A stretch of 64,000 bases of DNA from Aquabacter sediminis (GCF_028863665.1 NZ_JARBFX010000005.1:484031-548030); one strand, 5' to 3'. Counted from the first letter of the stretch, positions 53,582 to 62,572 are shown. Translations and numbers: made by a program. Notes: generated by a model not told the origin, from the letters alone.

Positions 53582-54273
53582 GCGAGCCATCCCTTTCCCC
53601 GTCGCGGGCGGACGAACAGGCCGAAGTCCTGCGCCGCCTGGAGGACGACATCATCTTCGGCCGGCTGGCGCCGGGCGCGCGGCTCGTCGAGGACAATCTG
53701 ATGGCCCGCTACGGGGCCTCGCGGCATTATATCCGTCAGGCCCTGGTGCAGCTGGAACGCACGGGTGTCGTGCGGCGCGAGAAGAATGTGGGGGCCACCG
53801 TCTGCTCCTATTCCGCGCAGGAAGTGGCCCAGATCTACCAGGTGCGGGAGATGCTGACGCGGCAGGCGGCGCTCTCCATCGCGCTGCCGGCGCCGCCGGA
53901 CTTCATCGCCCGCCTCAAGGCCATCCAAGCGGATTATTGCCGGCACGCGGAAGCCGGCAATCTGCGCGGCATCCACGAAACCAACGACTTGTTCCACCTG
54001 ACCCTGTTCTCCGGCTGCGGAAACCCGTATCTGGTGCGCACCCTGCAGGATTATATGGGATTGACCCTGCCCATGCGCGCCAAGAACCTCGCCGACCGGG
54101 AAGGGCTGGAACTCTCCCGCCGCCAGCATGACATCATGATTGAGCTTTTGCAGGGTACGGACCATTGGGCGCTGGCGCAGCTGTGCGTCGACCACATGCA
54201 ATACAGCAAGGTGGATTATCTGGAGCGCACGGCGAACGGCCCCGCCAAGGGCCCGCTCCGGCTCGCCGATTGA
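53578..54273 (+). CDS. GntR family regulator (FCD subfamily)
   Basis: 231 aa from ATG 53578, overlapping the oxidoreductase stop (ATGA). The winged helix is LEDDIIFGRLAPGARLVEDNL with MARYGASRHYIRQALVQLERTG. The FCD-like effector domain has QEVAQIYQVREMLTRQAA, FHLTLFSGCGNPYL and the SRRQHDIMIELLQG metal-site helix. It sits inside the sugar operon and is the natural candidate to bind the inverted repeats at 48149-48224. Confidence 0.92.
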   Translation: MSEPSLSPSRADEQAEVLRRLEDDIIFGRLAPGARLVEDNLMARYGASRHYIRQALVQLERTGVVRREKNVGATVCSYSAQEVAQIYQVREMLTRQAALSIALPAPPDFIARLKAIQADYCRHAEAGNLRGIHETNDLFHLTLFSGCGNPYLVRTLQDYMGLTLPMRAKNLADREGLELSRRQHDIMIELLQGTDHWALAQLCVDHMQYSKVDYLERTANGPAKGPLRLAD

Positions 54274-54313
54274 GGCGGGGCGTCGCGCACTCTTTTCACG
54301 AAGGACGTGACTC

Positions 54314-55099
54314 ATGGATCTTGGATTGAACGGCAAGGTGGCGCTGGTGCACGGCGCCGGTGGCGGCCTGGGCGGCGCCATGGCGAAGGCGCTTGCGGCG
54401 GAGGGGGCGCGGGTCGCGGTCGCCGGGCGCACGCTGGCCAATGTGGAGCGCACGGTGGCCGCCATCACCGAGGCGGGCGGCACTGCGTTGGCCCTGCAAT
54501 GGGACCTTTCCGACCTCTCTGTGATCGAGGACCAGTTCAAGGCCATCGAGGCCCGGCTCGGGCCAGTGGATGTGCTGGTCAACAATACCGGCGGCCCTCC
54601 GCCCACCACCGCCGCCGGCCAGTCGCCGGACCTGTGGGCCAAGAGCTTCCAGCAGATGGTGCTCTCCGTCATTGCCATCACCGACCGAGCGCTGCCCGGC
54701 ATGCGGGCCCGAAAGTGGGGGCGCATCATTACCTCCACCTCGTCCGGCGTGGTCTCGCCCATTCCCAATCTCGGCATTTCCAACGCGCTGCGCATGTCGT
54801 TGGTGGGCTGGTCGAAGACGCTGGCCCGGGAAGTGGCGCGGGATGGCGTGACCGCCAACATCGTGCTGCCCGGCCGCATCGCCACCGACCGCATCACCTT
54901 CCTGGACGAGCAAAAGGCCAAGCGCGAGGGCCGTGCGGTGGAAGAGGTGGCGGCCGAGAGCAATGCCGCCATTCCCATGGGCCGGTATGGCGATCCCAGC
55001 GAATATGGCGACGTGGTCGCGTTCCTCGCCAGCACCCGCGCCTCGTATCTCACCGGCTCCGTCATCCGCGTGGATGGCGGGCTGATCGCCAGCATCTGA
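54314..55099 (+). CDS. SDR family oxidoreductase lacking the canonical YxxxK
   Basis: 261 aa, with GAAGGACG about 7 nt upstream. The cofactor loop HGAGGGLGGAMA, the NNTGG motif and STSSGVV (Ser) are present. The position of the catalytic YxxxK reads GISNALRMSLVGWSK, so Tyr is replaced near residue 155. A subgroup of SDR proteins with PNL..SN..R at this site is known and is usually placed in catabolic operons, but its chemistry is not clear to me. The end VDGGLIASI is typical. It may oxidise or dehydrate an intermediate of the local sugar pathway. Confidence 0.87.
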   Translation: MDLGLNGKVALVHGAGGGLGGAMAKALAAEGARVAVAGRTLANVERTVAAITEAGGTALALQWDLSDLSVIEDQFKAIEARLGPVDVLVNNTGGPPPTTAAGQSPDLWAKSFQQMVLSVIAITDRALPGMRARKWGRIITSTSSGVVSPIPNLGISNALRMSLVGWSKTLAREVARDGVTANIVLPGRIATDRITFLDEQKAKREGRAVEEVAAESNAAIPMGRYGDPSEYGDVVAFLASTRASYLTGSVIRVDGGLIASI

Positions 55100-55110
55100 A
55101 GGTGACTGCA

Positions 55111-56040
55111 ATGGCTCTGACCGCCGAGGCCGCCGGCCTCTTCCCCATCGCTCCGACGCCCTTCCTGCCGGACGGCCGCATCGATGTGGCCTCCGTCGAC
55201 ACGCTCATGGCGCGCTACATGGCCGCTGGCGCCACCGGCGTGACCGTGCTTGGCATCATGGGCGAGGCGCCCAAGCTGGAGCCGGACGAGTCCCTCGACA
55301 TCGCCTCCCGCTTCGTGACCGGAATGTCCGGCCTGCCGGTGATTGTCGGCGTGTCCGCCCCCGGCTTTGCCGCCATGCGCTCGCTGGCCCGCGCGGTGAT
55401 GGACAAGGGCGCCGCCGGCGTGATGATCGCGCCCGTGCCCTCGCTGCGCACGGACGATCAGATCCTGACCTATTACCGCCAGGCCATCGAGGCCATCGGC
55501 GATGACATTCCGTTTGTGATCCAGGACTATCCGCTCACGCTCTCGGTGCAGATGACACCGAAGGTGATCCGCCAGATCGTTCAGGACCATCCCTCCTGCG
55601 TGATGCTGAAGCACGAGGACTGGCCGGGCCTCGACAAGATCTCCACCTTGCGCGGCTTCCAGAAGGACGGGTCCATGCGGCCCATCTCCATCCTCACCGG
55701 CAATGGCGGCCTGTTCCTCGATTTCGAGATGGAGCGCGGCGCCGACGGCGCCATGACCGGTTATGCCTTCCCCGAGATGCTGGCCGATGTGGTCCGCCTC
55801 CAGAAGGAAGGCGAGCGGGAGGCGGCGCACGATCTGTTCGATGCCCATTTGCCGCTGCTGCGCTACGAGCAACAGCAGGGGGTGGGCCTCGCCGTGCGCA
55901 AATATGTGATGATGCGACGCGGCTTTATCGCCTCGGACGCCCAGCGCAAGCCCGGCGGTACGCTCAATGCCGCGGCCCGCGCCGAGGTGGATTTCCTGCT
56001 TGAGCGCCTTGGCCGCAAGGACGCCCGCGCCCGGCTCTGA
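55111..56040 (+). CDS. Dihydrodipicolinate synthase/N-acetylneuraminate lyase family aldolase
   Basis: 309 aa from ATG 55111, with GAAGGTGA upstream. The DapA-type TIM barrel shows the Schiff-base Lys K167 in VMLKHEDW and Y140 in VIQDYPL. The GTTGE motif reads LGIMGEAPKL. The family includes 2-keto-3-deoxy-aldonate aldolases and dehydratases. Following a dehydratase of the IlvD/Edd family, this enzyme likely cleaves or dehydrates the 2-keto-3-deoxy acid, giving pyruvate and an aldehyde, or a semialdehyde. It ends the plus-strand operon. Confidence 0.9.
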   Translation: MALTAEAAGLFPIAPTPFLPDGRIDVASVDTLMARYMAAGATGVTVLGIMGEAPKLEPDESLDIASRFVTGMSGLPVIVGVSAPGFAAMRSLARAVMDKGAAGVMIAPVPSLRTDDQILTYYRQAIEAIGDDIPFVIQDYPLTLSVQMTPKVIRQIVQDHPSCVMLKHEDWPGLDKISTLRGFQKDGSMRPISILTGNGGLFLDFEMERGADGAMTGYAFPEMLADVVRLQKEGEREAAHDLFDAHLPLLRYEQQQGVGLAVRKYVMMRRGFIASDAQRKPGGTLNAAARAEVDFLLERLGRKDARARL

Positions 56041-56054
56041 CAGGGCAGGGCGGT

Positions 56055-56399
56055 TCATCGCCGCCCCGCTTCCTTGGGTGGAAGCGACCGCACGAATGAC
56101 AGCGCGGCGACCATCAAACGCCGCGCGAAATTCTCGTCCGCGAAGGCATCCGGCGACACACGGATCCAGCCGGGCATGGGCCGGCCCTGCATGATCATGG
56201 GCTCCACGCCCTCGGCCTCCAGCGCCCAGACATCGTTTCCCTTGCCGAGACGAAGCAGCACGCCATCGGTGCGCGCGCCGCACAGCAGGTTGCCGTCGAG
56301 CAGCCAGGCCCAGCCGCCGAACATGGGGCCTTGCGTGAGCCCTGGCTCGCCCGCCACGAGGTCCCCGACCACCTCTTCCAGCCCCCTGTCCCGCGCCAT
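56055..56399 (-). CDS. TfoX N-terminal domain protein
   Basis: 114 aa from ATG 56399. It is a single TfoX_N domain: GPMFGGWAWLLDGNLLCGARTDG, LRLGKGNDVWALEAEG and ADENFARRLMVAALSFV. Full TfoX/Sxy proteins act in competence regulation, but single-domain members are widespread and their role is not settled. It is convergent with the aldolase gene, with a 14-nt gap. Confidence 0.88.
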   Translation of the reverse strand: MARDRGLEEVVGDLVAGEPGLTQGPMFGGWAWLLDGNLLCGARTDGVLLRLGKGNDVWALEAEGVEPMIMQGRPMPGWIRVSPDAFADENFARRLMVAALSFVRSLPPKEAGRR

Positions 56400-56474
56400 C
56401 CCCGCCCCCTTCGCTCCGCTTCCGCCATGGTGGCCCAATCCCGGCGGCGCTTCACCGGCTTTCTGACGGCGCCC

Positions 56475-57277
56475 TCATTCGCGGCCGGAACCGGGCTCGG
56501 CCATCTTGCGATGCTGCTCGGCGAGCGTCCCCGCGGGCATGACATTGGCGAGCGCCGCCTGAATGCGGTTCTTCCACCCGGCCACCACGTCGCCTTCGCC
56601 CGACATCATGGCGTCGAAGCCGGCGCGGGCCACGTCCTGCGGGCGATCCTTCTTGTCCTGGCCCACCTTGGTGTCAATGAGGTCCGCCCGCTGGAAGAAC
56701 TCGGTCTGGGTCGGGCCCGGCATCAGGCAGGTGACGGTGATGCCGCTGTCCTTCAGTTCGTTGCGCAAGGCCCATGAGAAGGAATCGATGAAGGCCTTGG
56801 TGCCATTATAGACCGCCTGGAAGGCGCCTGGCATGAAGCCGGCGATAGAACCAGTGATGAGGATGCGGCCGAAGCCTTGCGCCCGCATGACATTGCCGAG
56901 GCGGTGCAGCAGATAGAGCGTGCCGGTGACATTGGTGTCCACACATGCCGGGCGTCCTTGAAATCCTGGTCCAGGAAGGCCTTGCCAAGGCCATGGCCGG
57001 CATTGGCGCACAGGATCTCGATAGGTTGGCCGGTGCCCGCCACAAGATCGCACAGGCGGTCCACCCCTTGCGGGGTCGAGAGGTCGACCAGGAGGGCATG
57101 GACCGTGACGCCCGTGCCCTTCAGCGCGCCGGCCGCGCTCTCGATGCCCGGCTCATCGGCGGCAATGACGAGATCGTGGCCCGCCGCGGCGCACAGCTGC
57201 GCCAGCTCATAGCCGATGCCGGAGGAGGCACCGGTCACCACGGCAAGCCCGGTCCCGGCAGAGCGCGCGACGGTCAT
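56475..57277 (-). pseudogene. SDR family oxidoreductase with an internal frameshift
   Basis: Starts at ATG 57277, preceded by AAAGGA; an ATG at 57292 overlaps the dehydrogenase stop. The first part (LAVVTGASSGIGYEL, CANAGHGLGKAFLDQDFKDARHV) and the last part (DTNVTGTLYLLHRLG, ITGSIAGFMPGAFQAVYNGTKAFIDSF with its YxxxK) are clearly one SDR, but in different frames. The junction lies at about 56938-56946, where the minus strand reads CATGTGTGGACACC. One missing G (CATGTGGTGGACACC) would restore HVVDTNVTG. It may be a recent inactivating deletion or an assembly error. The gene follows the zinc alcohol dehydrogenase in the same direction. Confidence 0.85.
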
Positions 57278-57288
57278 GTCGTGTCCTT

Positions 57289-58458
57289 TCATGGCTTGAG
57301 AACGACTTTGATGCAGCCGTCCTCCTTGTCGCGGAAGGTGCGGTAGAGGTCGGGGCCATCCTCCAGCCCCGCCTGGTGGGTGATGACGAAGGAGGGGTCG
57401 AACGTGCCGTCCTCGATCAGCTTCAGGAGCCGCGGCAGATAGCGCTGCACGGGCGTCTGGGCCATGCGGAAGGTCAGGCCGCGATTGATGGCCGAGCCCA
57501 TGGGGATCTTGTCCAGGAAGCCGCCATAGACGCCGACAATGGAGACCACGCCGAAGTTCCGGCAGCACTGAATCGCCTGGCGCAGCACATGGGGCCGGTC
57601 CGTGCCCATGAAGGTCGCCACCTTGATGCGATCAATGCGGGCATAGAGGGAGGAGGAGGCATCCGCCTCCGTGCCCACCGCATCGATGCAGGCATCCGCG
57701 CCGCGCCCCTTGGTGAGCTCGCGGATGCGCTCGTAGATGTCCTCTTCCAGGAAATCGAGGGTTTCCGCGCCGCCGGCGCGCGCCAAGGCGAGGCGTTCGG
57801 GCACCGTGTCGATGGCGATCACGCGCTCGGCGCCGAGCAGAAAGGCGCTGCGGATGGCCATCTGGCCCACCGGGCCGCAGCCCCAGATGGCGATGGTCTC
57901 CCCGCCTTTGATGTCGCAGAATTCTGCGCCCATATAGCCGGTGGGGAAGATGTCCGAGAGGAACAGCACCTGCTCGTCGGTGAGGCCCTCCGGCACCTTG
58001 ATGGGCCCGGAATCGGCGAAGGGCACGCGTAGATATTCCGCTTGTCCGCCCGAATATCCCCCCAGCATGTGCGAGTAGCCAAAGAGCCCCGCGGGCGAAT
58101 AGCCCCACATCTTCTCGGCCATCTGGTGGTTTGGGTTGGAGCGCTCGCAGCCCGAATAGAAGCCGCGCTGGCAGAAGAAGCACTGGCCGCATGCGATGGT
58201 GAAGGGCACCACGACGCGGTCGCCCACCTTCAGCGCGGTGTTGTCCCTGCCCACCTCCACCACCTCGCCCATGGTCTCGTGGCCGAGCACGTCGCCATGC
58301 TCCATCGATGGGATCACGCCGTCATAGATGTGCACGTCGGAGCCGCAGATGGCGCAGGCTGTGACCTTGATGATGGCATCGCGCGAATCTTCGATGCGTG
58401 GATCGGGCACCTGCTCGCAGCGTATGTCGCCCTTGCCGTGAAAGGTCAGCGCCTTCAT
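57289..58458 (-). CDS. Zinc-dependent alcohol dehydrogenase (glutathione-independent formaldehyde dehydrogenase-like)
   Basis: 389 aa from ATG 58458. Catalytic zinc ligands are C-I-C-G-S-D at about 38 and GHETMGEV (His-Glu). The structural zinc lobe is [15 protein letters not shown]. The Rossmann fold is [32 protein letters not shown], with Asp specifying NAD. The overall pattern ([54 protein letters not shown]) matches the long MDR group related to formaldehyde dismutase/dehydrogenase. It is followed by the frameshifted SDR 11 nt later. The frame is open for 1.6 kb upstream, but that stretch crosses a tRNA gene and is not coding. Confidence 0.92.
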   Translation of the reverse strand: MKALTFHGKGDIRCEQVPDPRIEDSRDAIIKVTACAICGSDVHIYDGVIPSMEHGDVLGHETMGEVVEVGRDNTALKVGDRVVVPFTIACGQCFFCQRGFYSGCERSNPNHQMAEKMWGYSPAGLFGYSHMLGGYSGGQAEYLRVPFADSGPIKVPEGLTDEQVLFLSDIFPTGYMGAEFCDIKGGETIAIWGCGPVGQMAIRSAFLLGAERVIAIDTVPERLALARAGGAETLDFLEEDIYERIRELTKGRGADACIDAVGTEADASSSLYARIDRIKVATFMGTDRPHVLRQAIQCCRNFGVVSIVGVYGGFLDKIPMGSAINRGLTFRMAQTPVQRYLPRLLKLIEDGTFDPSFVITHQAGLEDGPDLYRTFRDKEDGCIKVVLKP

Positions 58459-58758
58459 GTGCGTCTCCGGAGCTTGGCGGGTGTCCCCCGCTCCGAAGAG
58501 GCCCGTGCGGCGCGGGCGGGGATGCTCCAGGAACCGCCCGCCGGCCCCGTTGTTCCTCCAGCCGCGCTTGATGATTTGCAAGCCCCGCCAAGGTCTGGCT
58601 GGCAAAAGGGCAGGGCGCGCGCAATGGCAGCGGGCGTCGGCTTGGCGATGGCGGGCACCGCGAAGCTGGCGGGATCTCCCCGGCGCGCGGCAAGCCGCGC
58701 AGCGCGAAGGTGATTGCGCCGTCTTTTCTGAAAGGGCCGACTTGGCAGCTGAAACGAG
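58459..58758. other. Spacer between alcohol dehydrogenase and tRNA-Gln
   Basis: No gene is seen here. It should hold the promoter of the minus-strand dehydrogenase, but no clear -35/-10 pair stands out. Confidence 0.5.
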
Positions 58759-58832
58759 TGGCTGGGGGACCTGGATTCGAACCAGGATTAACGGAGTCAG
58801 AGTCCGCGGTTCTACCGTTGAACTATCCCCCA
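58759..58832 (-). tRNA. tRNA-Gln (CTG)
   Basis: On the minus strand the acceptor TGGGGGA pairs with TCCCCCA, followed by G and an encoded CCA. The D-arm carries AGTTCAACGGTAGAAC, the anticodon stem GCGGA/TCCGT encloses loop CTCTGAC with anticodon CTG, and the T-arm has GGTTCGAATCC. The 74-nt total is normal. The TGGGG 5' end is typical of tRNA-Gln. Confidence 0.96.
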
Positions 58833-59055
58833 ACGGTGCTGTGCCGGGCGGGTTTGGGCCGCGCGCTGCAAGCGAGGCGCTCCTATACGCAATTCGATGC
58901 GGGCGGTCCAGAGGGGTGGTGAAGTTTTCCACACGCCACCGGGCCGCCGGGAGACGGTTCCTGGTATACGGCATCCGCAATGGTGCCATGCACAATCGGC
59001 CATGTTGCAATGCACTATCTTCCCCTATGTTAGGGGCCAGTTGATGGAGGCACAC

Positions 59056-59262
59056 ATGACCACGATGACCGCACACCACCACGGCGCCGAGCGTCTTTTC
59101 GGCCGGTTCGGTGCGATCGTGTCCGACTTCGTTGCCGCCGTGCGCGAGGCCCGCGAGATGAACGCGCGCTACGAGAACCTGACCCGCCTGTCCAATACCG
59201 AACTCTCCCGGATCGGCCTGAGCCGCGAGGGAATTCCGCAGGCGGTTGTCAACGGCCGCTGA
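59056..59262 (+). CDS. DUF1127 domain protein (YjiS-like)
   Basis: 68 aa from ATG 59056, preferred because GGAGG lies 5 nt upstream; ATG 59044 is an alternative. The C-terminal DUF1127 motif is complete: [24 protein letters not shown]. These small Arg-rich proteins are abundant in alphaproteobacteria, and some affect RNA turnover, phosphate or fucose responses. It is monocistronic and follows tRNA-Gln. Hairpins with GCGGGC/GCCCGC arms lie just behind the stop. Confidence 0.9.
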   Translation: MTTMTAHHHGAERLFGRFGAIVSDFVAAVREAREMNARYENLTRLSNTELSRIGLSREGIPQAVVNGR

Positions 59263-60986
59263 GGCGGTTGGACACCGATTGGATTTGAAGCGGGCGGCGT
59301 TTCTCGTGCCCGCTTCCCGGGGGCTGACCCTCAGGGCCGGCCCCCGCTCTTCCCCCGTCCAGATCTTCGCGCCTGAGCGCGGGCGGTCTGGCGGTCTTTG
59401 ATTGGCTTGCGCCCCTTTTGGGTCCTGCCAGGTCCACAGAGCTTCGCCGGCGGCTTTGCCCGCGCCCGCTTTGTGGTGCACGGCACGCATCAGCGCATGC
59501 CCCCTCGTGCATTGGCGACACGCGAGCGCGCGGCGTCGGTCCGGGTTGGTCTTTTCCCTTCCGCTCTCTTTTCCGCCTGCCACCTTCCCTTTCGTGCCAG
59601 GCGATGTCCGTACGTGTGCGGCCTGTGCCGCGCCTTCGGTGTGCCGGCATGGGAGCTGTGGCGCCTCCAGGTCCCCGTCGACGAGATCGAGCGGATCTGA
59701 GCGATCTGAGGCGTGGGAGCGTCTGTGCGGCGCCGCATCTTGGTGTGGCTCTCCATGCCGCGCCTCATGCGCCTCGCCTTCCGTCCTGTGGTGCCGCTGC
59801 GGCCTTCTCGCCGTGCATCTGACCGGGGAGTGCTTCCGTCCCGCTCCGGCTCTGCTTGCCGGCCTCGTGCTGCGGCGACGGGGCAGTGGAACTGCGGGAC
59901 CATCGGCGCGAAGCGTGAGTGAGGGCAGGGCTCTCAGTCCGCCCTTGCAACCTTGTGCGCCCGCAGCGTGCCGGCTTTGATGTCTCCCCATCGCCCCCTC
60001 TTTGTTCCAGGTCTCTCCGCGCTTCCGTTTGCGCCTTGCCCCTGCCTTCCCTCCCATCTCCCTCCGCTGCCCCCTCCCATCCCTTCCCGCCTGCCCCCTC
60101 CGTAACTTTGCCCCGCGCCTGCCCCCTCCCTAACCCTCCCCCGCTTCGCGGGAGAGGGGGACTTTGGCGGGTCCGGTCGGGGCGGTGTTTTGCCCGTCAT
60201 GGCCGCAGTTATCCGCACCTCTCCCCCAGCGCTACAGGCCCCCTCTCCCGCGAAGCGGGGGAGGGCAGGGGAGGGGGCAAGGACGCCACGCCACGAGCAA
60301 GCCGCCCCTCTGACGCCCCCAGCACAAACATCCCCGCCAAAGGCAGGGTGGAGGGATGCGGGAGCGGCCGGCGCGCGGCGGCGCGCCGTAGAAGTGTGGG
60401 ATGAGGTGTAGCCGGGCTCCGTCCGCTCCCGCGCGGGGATTTATGGCCTCGGCCCTGCGCCGCGTGGGCAACAGGTTCTCCCATCAGCACCGGCCGAACC
60501 AGAACCGGATCGGTGCGCCTGGGCCTTCAGCCTCCTCTGCTAACGGAAACGGAGTGCGTTATTCCCCGCCCCGTCGGACACCCGCCCCCGACACCACCCG
60601 TCAGGCCGCTCCGGACGCGCCCCTCCTTGGTGCCAGGTGAGGACACCATAGCAGAGTGGATCGCAAATAGGAATATCATCTAGTATTTTTTCCTAAACAC
60701 ACACCCGTGCCGTGGCTCGCGGCAAGGACGCGAGCTCCGCGAATCTCTCCCTCCTGCACTGGGCCGCCGGACGTGGACGCTACCGCTTCAGTCTCCGGGT
60801 GCCCTGTGGAAAAGTGAAATGTCCTATAACTATTTGATTTAATTGAAAAATATAGACTATCTCCGGCTGCCGCGAGCCGGTTTCTTCGTCGCCTTCCGAT
60901 AAAACCGAAAGAGGGGTGTTGCAATCGCCTCCAGCATTTGGCAATAGAACGCACCGCCGGCCGAGACATCGGGTCGGCAGATGGAT
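59263..60986. other. 1.7-kb region without a convincing gene
   Basis: No frame here resembles a protein I know. From about 59390 to 60150 the plus strand is strongly pyrimidine-rich (runs such as CTTTTCCCTTCC), giving long open frames by composition. From 60650 to 60900 it turns AT-rich, and it ends at tRNA-Gly. The inverted REP-like pair at 60121-60278 is the only clear structure. Confidence 0.5.
60121..60278. repeat. Inverted pair of REP-like palindromes
   Basis: The 41-nt element at 60121-60161 reappears as its inverse complement at 60238-60278 with about three mismatches, 76 nt apart. Each copy holds a self-complementary core (CCCCCGCTTCGCGGG). This is a BIME-like arrangement. The C-rich core is related to the stem-loops in the acx operon. 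Confidence 0.65.
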
Positions 60987-61061
60987 GCGGGTGTAGCTCA
61001 GGGGTAGAGCACAACCTTGCCAAGGTTGGGGTCGAGGGTTCGAATCCCTTCGCCCGCTCCA
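60987..61061 (+). tRNA. tRNA-Gly (GCC)
   Basis: Acceptor GCGGGTG pairs with CGCCCGC with one G-U pair, followed by T and an encoded CCA. The D-arm has AGCTCAGGGGTAGAGC, the anticodon loop is TTGCCAA (GCC) on the stem CAACC/GGTTG, and the T-arm reads GGGTTCGAATCCC. 75 nt. The accessory segment starts right behind it, so it is a plausible integration site. Confidence 0.96.
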
Positions 61062-61168
61062 AATTTCTCTAGAAAATCGAATGGCTTGCAGAATTCCCGC
61101 CTTCGGGCGGAGGCTGGCGTTTGGCAGCCGTTAGGCACCTGTGAGGCACGCGGATGAATCTGGCGCGT

Positions 61169-61251
61169 CGGGTGGCTCAAGCGGGCTCCAGCGGAAATGC
61201 ACGCGGTTGACGTTTCCGCCTCAGCGGGCATCTGCATGGTAGAGCCACCCG
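61169..61251. other. Nested inverted repeats downstream of tRNA-Gly
   Basis: The outer arms CGGGTGGCTC (61169-61178) and GAGCCACCCG (61242-61251) are perfect 10-bp complements. Nested within are GCGGAAA (61191-61197) and TTTCCGC (61213-61219). The remaining 61062-61459 holds no recognisable gene. It could be a structured RNA or a remnant of a mobile element end. Confidence 0.4.
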
Positions 61252-61459
61252 CTAGAACCGCATCGCATCTGCTCGACGGGTCGGGCACCCAACAAAGCCG
61301 GGGGCATAGCGATTTCATTGCGGGTGGGGAGGATGCAAAGAGCCCGATATTCGGCGGGTTCGACAGGATTCCGTCCGCGGCGCAGCACGTAGCGTGCGAC
61401 GACAGGTTAAGGGCGAAATTGCTGTGCAGTGATCGGAAGCGGCATAGGGAGCCTCCGCC

Positions 61460-62361
61460 TCACGGCTTGAAACAATGCTCCCTGTGCCAGCGCAGGAAAT
61501 GAGGATGGGGTCGCTCGATCAACCTGCGTGGCGCGATGGCGCGGCCGTCTTTGTTGATGAAGGCGCGCACGCCGTCGGCATCGTTGGTCTGCCGGGAAAT
61601 GAGGATGTCCAGATCATCCGAGAGGCTGATCAGTCCGCGATCGAACATCCAGTGCGCCGTGCCCGACAGCGCCAGCCCGTTGCTAACGATGTCGGGGCCA
61701 TTCGCTTCCACCGGGCGGATATGCGCCGCGGCCACCTCGGCACGCCCGCCGCCATTGATCAGCTTCAGCCCGCTGATGGCGCAGCGCTCGTCATAGGCGC
61801 GCAGCACGACGCGCCGGAAGATGCGGTCGCGGACGATGCGAGAGGACAGAGTGTTGACGCGCTCGCGGGGCGGCTCGAACACGAATGGCGCCTGTTCTTC
61901 TTCAAAACCTGAGAGGGACGCTCCCTCGTCGACGCGGGGCAGCAGCGGCTCGCTATCATTCAGTCCGAGAGTGACGATCCGGTTGAAATCGTCCGGCGAG
62001 AGCGGACGCACGGCGGCTTGCGCACGCCCTGAAATATGCGCCCGTCCGCGTTCAGCACACCGCGCTCGACCACGCCATCCGCATCGGTGAAAGGCACCGG
62101 GCTGGCAAAATCGAGATAGCTGCCTGGTTTGATGAGAGCGAGATACATGCCCGGAGCGGTGGGATCAGGGACGACGCGCTCGACCCTGGCGATCGCGAAA
62201 TAGCCCCGGGTCTCCGCCACTTTCCGGGGTTCGTAATAAACGATCCAGTCGCCGACGCAGGCCTCGACGCGTCCCAGATATGGGCGCGGGAACTGATACC
62301 GTACAGCCGGGCTGTCGTCATAGATCGAGTCCGAGCGGTGAATGAAGACGCCGAATCCCAT
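61460..62361 (-). pseudogene. HNH restriction-type endonuclease gene with a frameshift
   Basis: Starts at MGFGVFIHRSDSIYDDSPA (ATG 62361). The N-terminal domain runs to about VLNADGRI. The HNH part continues in another frame from RAQAAVRPLSPDDFNRIV, with CAISGLKLINGGG, VAAAHIRPVEANG (His-His) and NGLALSGTAHWMFDRGLIS. The break lies at about 62015-62030, where the minus strand reads GCGCATATTTCAGGGCG: one missing base (for example in the T-run) restores a protein of about 300 aa, the length expected for this group. It may be inactivated, or a sequencing artefact of a homopolymer. Confidence 0.8.
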
Positions 62362-62492
62362 GTGCCATCCCTGATCCCCATTCGATCGTAGCGCACAATG
62401 GGTATCATTCGGCAGCAGGTGGACCTTTCACCCCTTGGTCGCGCGCGTCACGTTATCGACCCGGCATCACGCTCTCAGTCTCCTTCGCGCTG

Positions 62493-62572
62493 CCATGAGC
62501 GATAGGACAGCTATCTATCAATCGCAATTCCGCTATTATGTGAGCGATAGAAAGGAATTCTATCGCTCATGG
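62493..62572. promoter_or_regulatory. Inverted-repeat leader of the Fic gene
   Basis: CCATGAGCGATAG (62493-62505) recurs as CTATCGCTCATGG (62560-62572), which contains the Fic start codon. A third copy, TGAGCGATAG (62541-62550), pairs with 62560-62569 to make a 10-bp hairpin whose 9-nt loop AAAGGAATT carries the ribosome-binding bases. A TATTAT -10-like box lies between at 62534-62539. The Fic protein ends in a winged helix, so autorepression is possible. Confidence 0.55.

Noticed and set aside
58710..58922. Plus-strand frame [20 protein letters not shown]
   Set aside because: This is antisense tRNA-Gln, another recurrent spurious protein.
59398..59700. 100-aa plus-strand frame ending [14 protein letters not shown]
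   Set aside because: There is no recognisable domain or convincing ribosome-binding site, and it lies in a pyrimidine-biased block where open frames arise by composition. It remains a weak possibility.
58459..60057. Long upstream extension of the alcohol dehydrogenase frame (to 922 aa)
   Set aside because: It runs through tRNA-Gln and antisense to DUF1127, is Arg/Ala/Gly-rich, and the dehydrogenase already has a normal start.
60676..61318. Minus-strand open frames of 106 and 128 aa across tRNA-Gly
   Set aside because: Their ends (GEGIRTLDPNLGK and AKGFEPSTPTLAR) are the well-known antisense translations of tRNA-Gly, a frequent false annotation.
61330..61470. Possible tmRNA (GGTTCGACAGG-like string)
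   Set aside because: No tag-peptide reading frame, acceptor-stem partner or permuted two-piece structure could be found.
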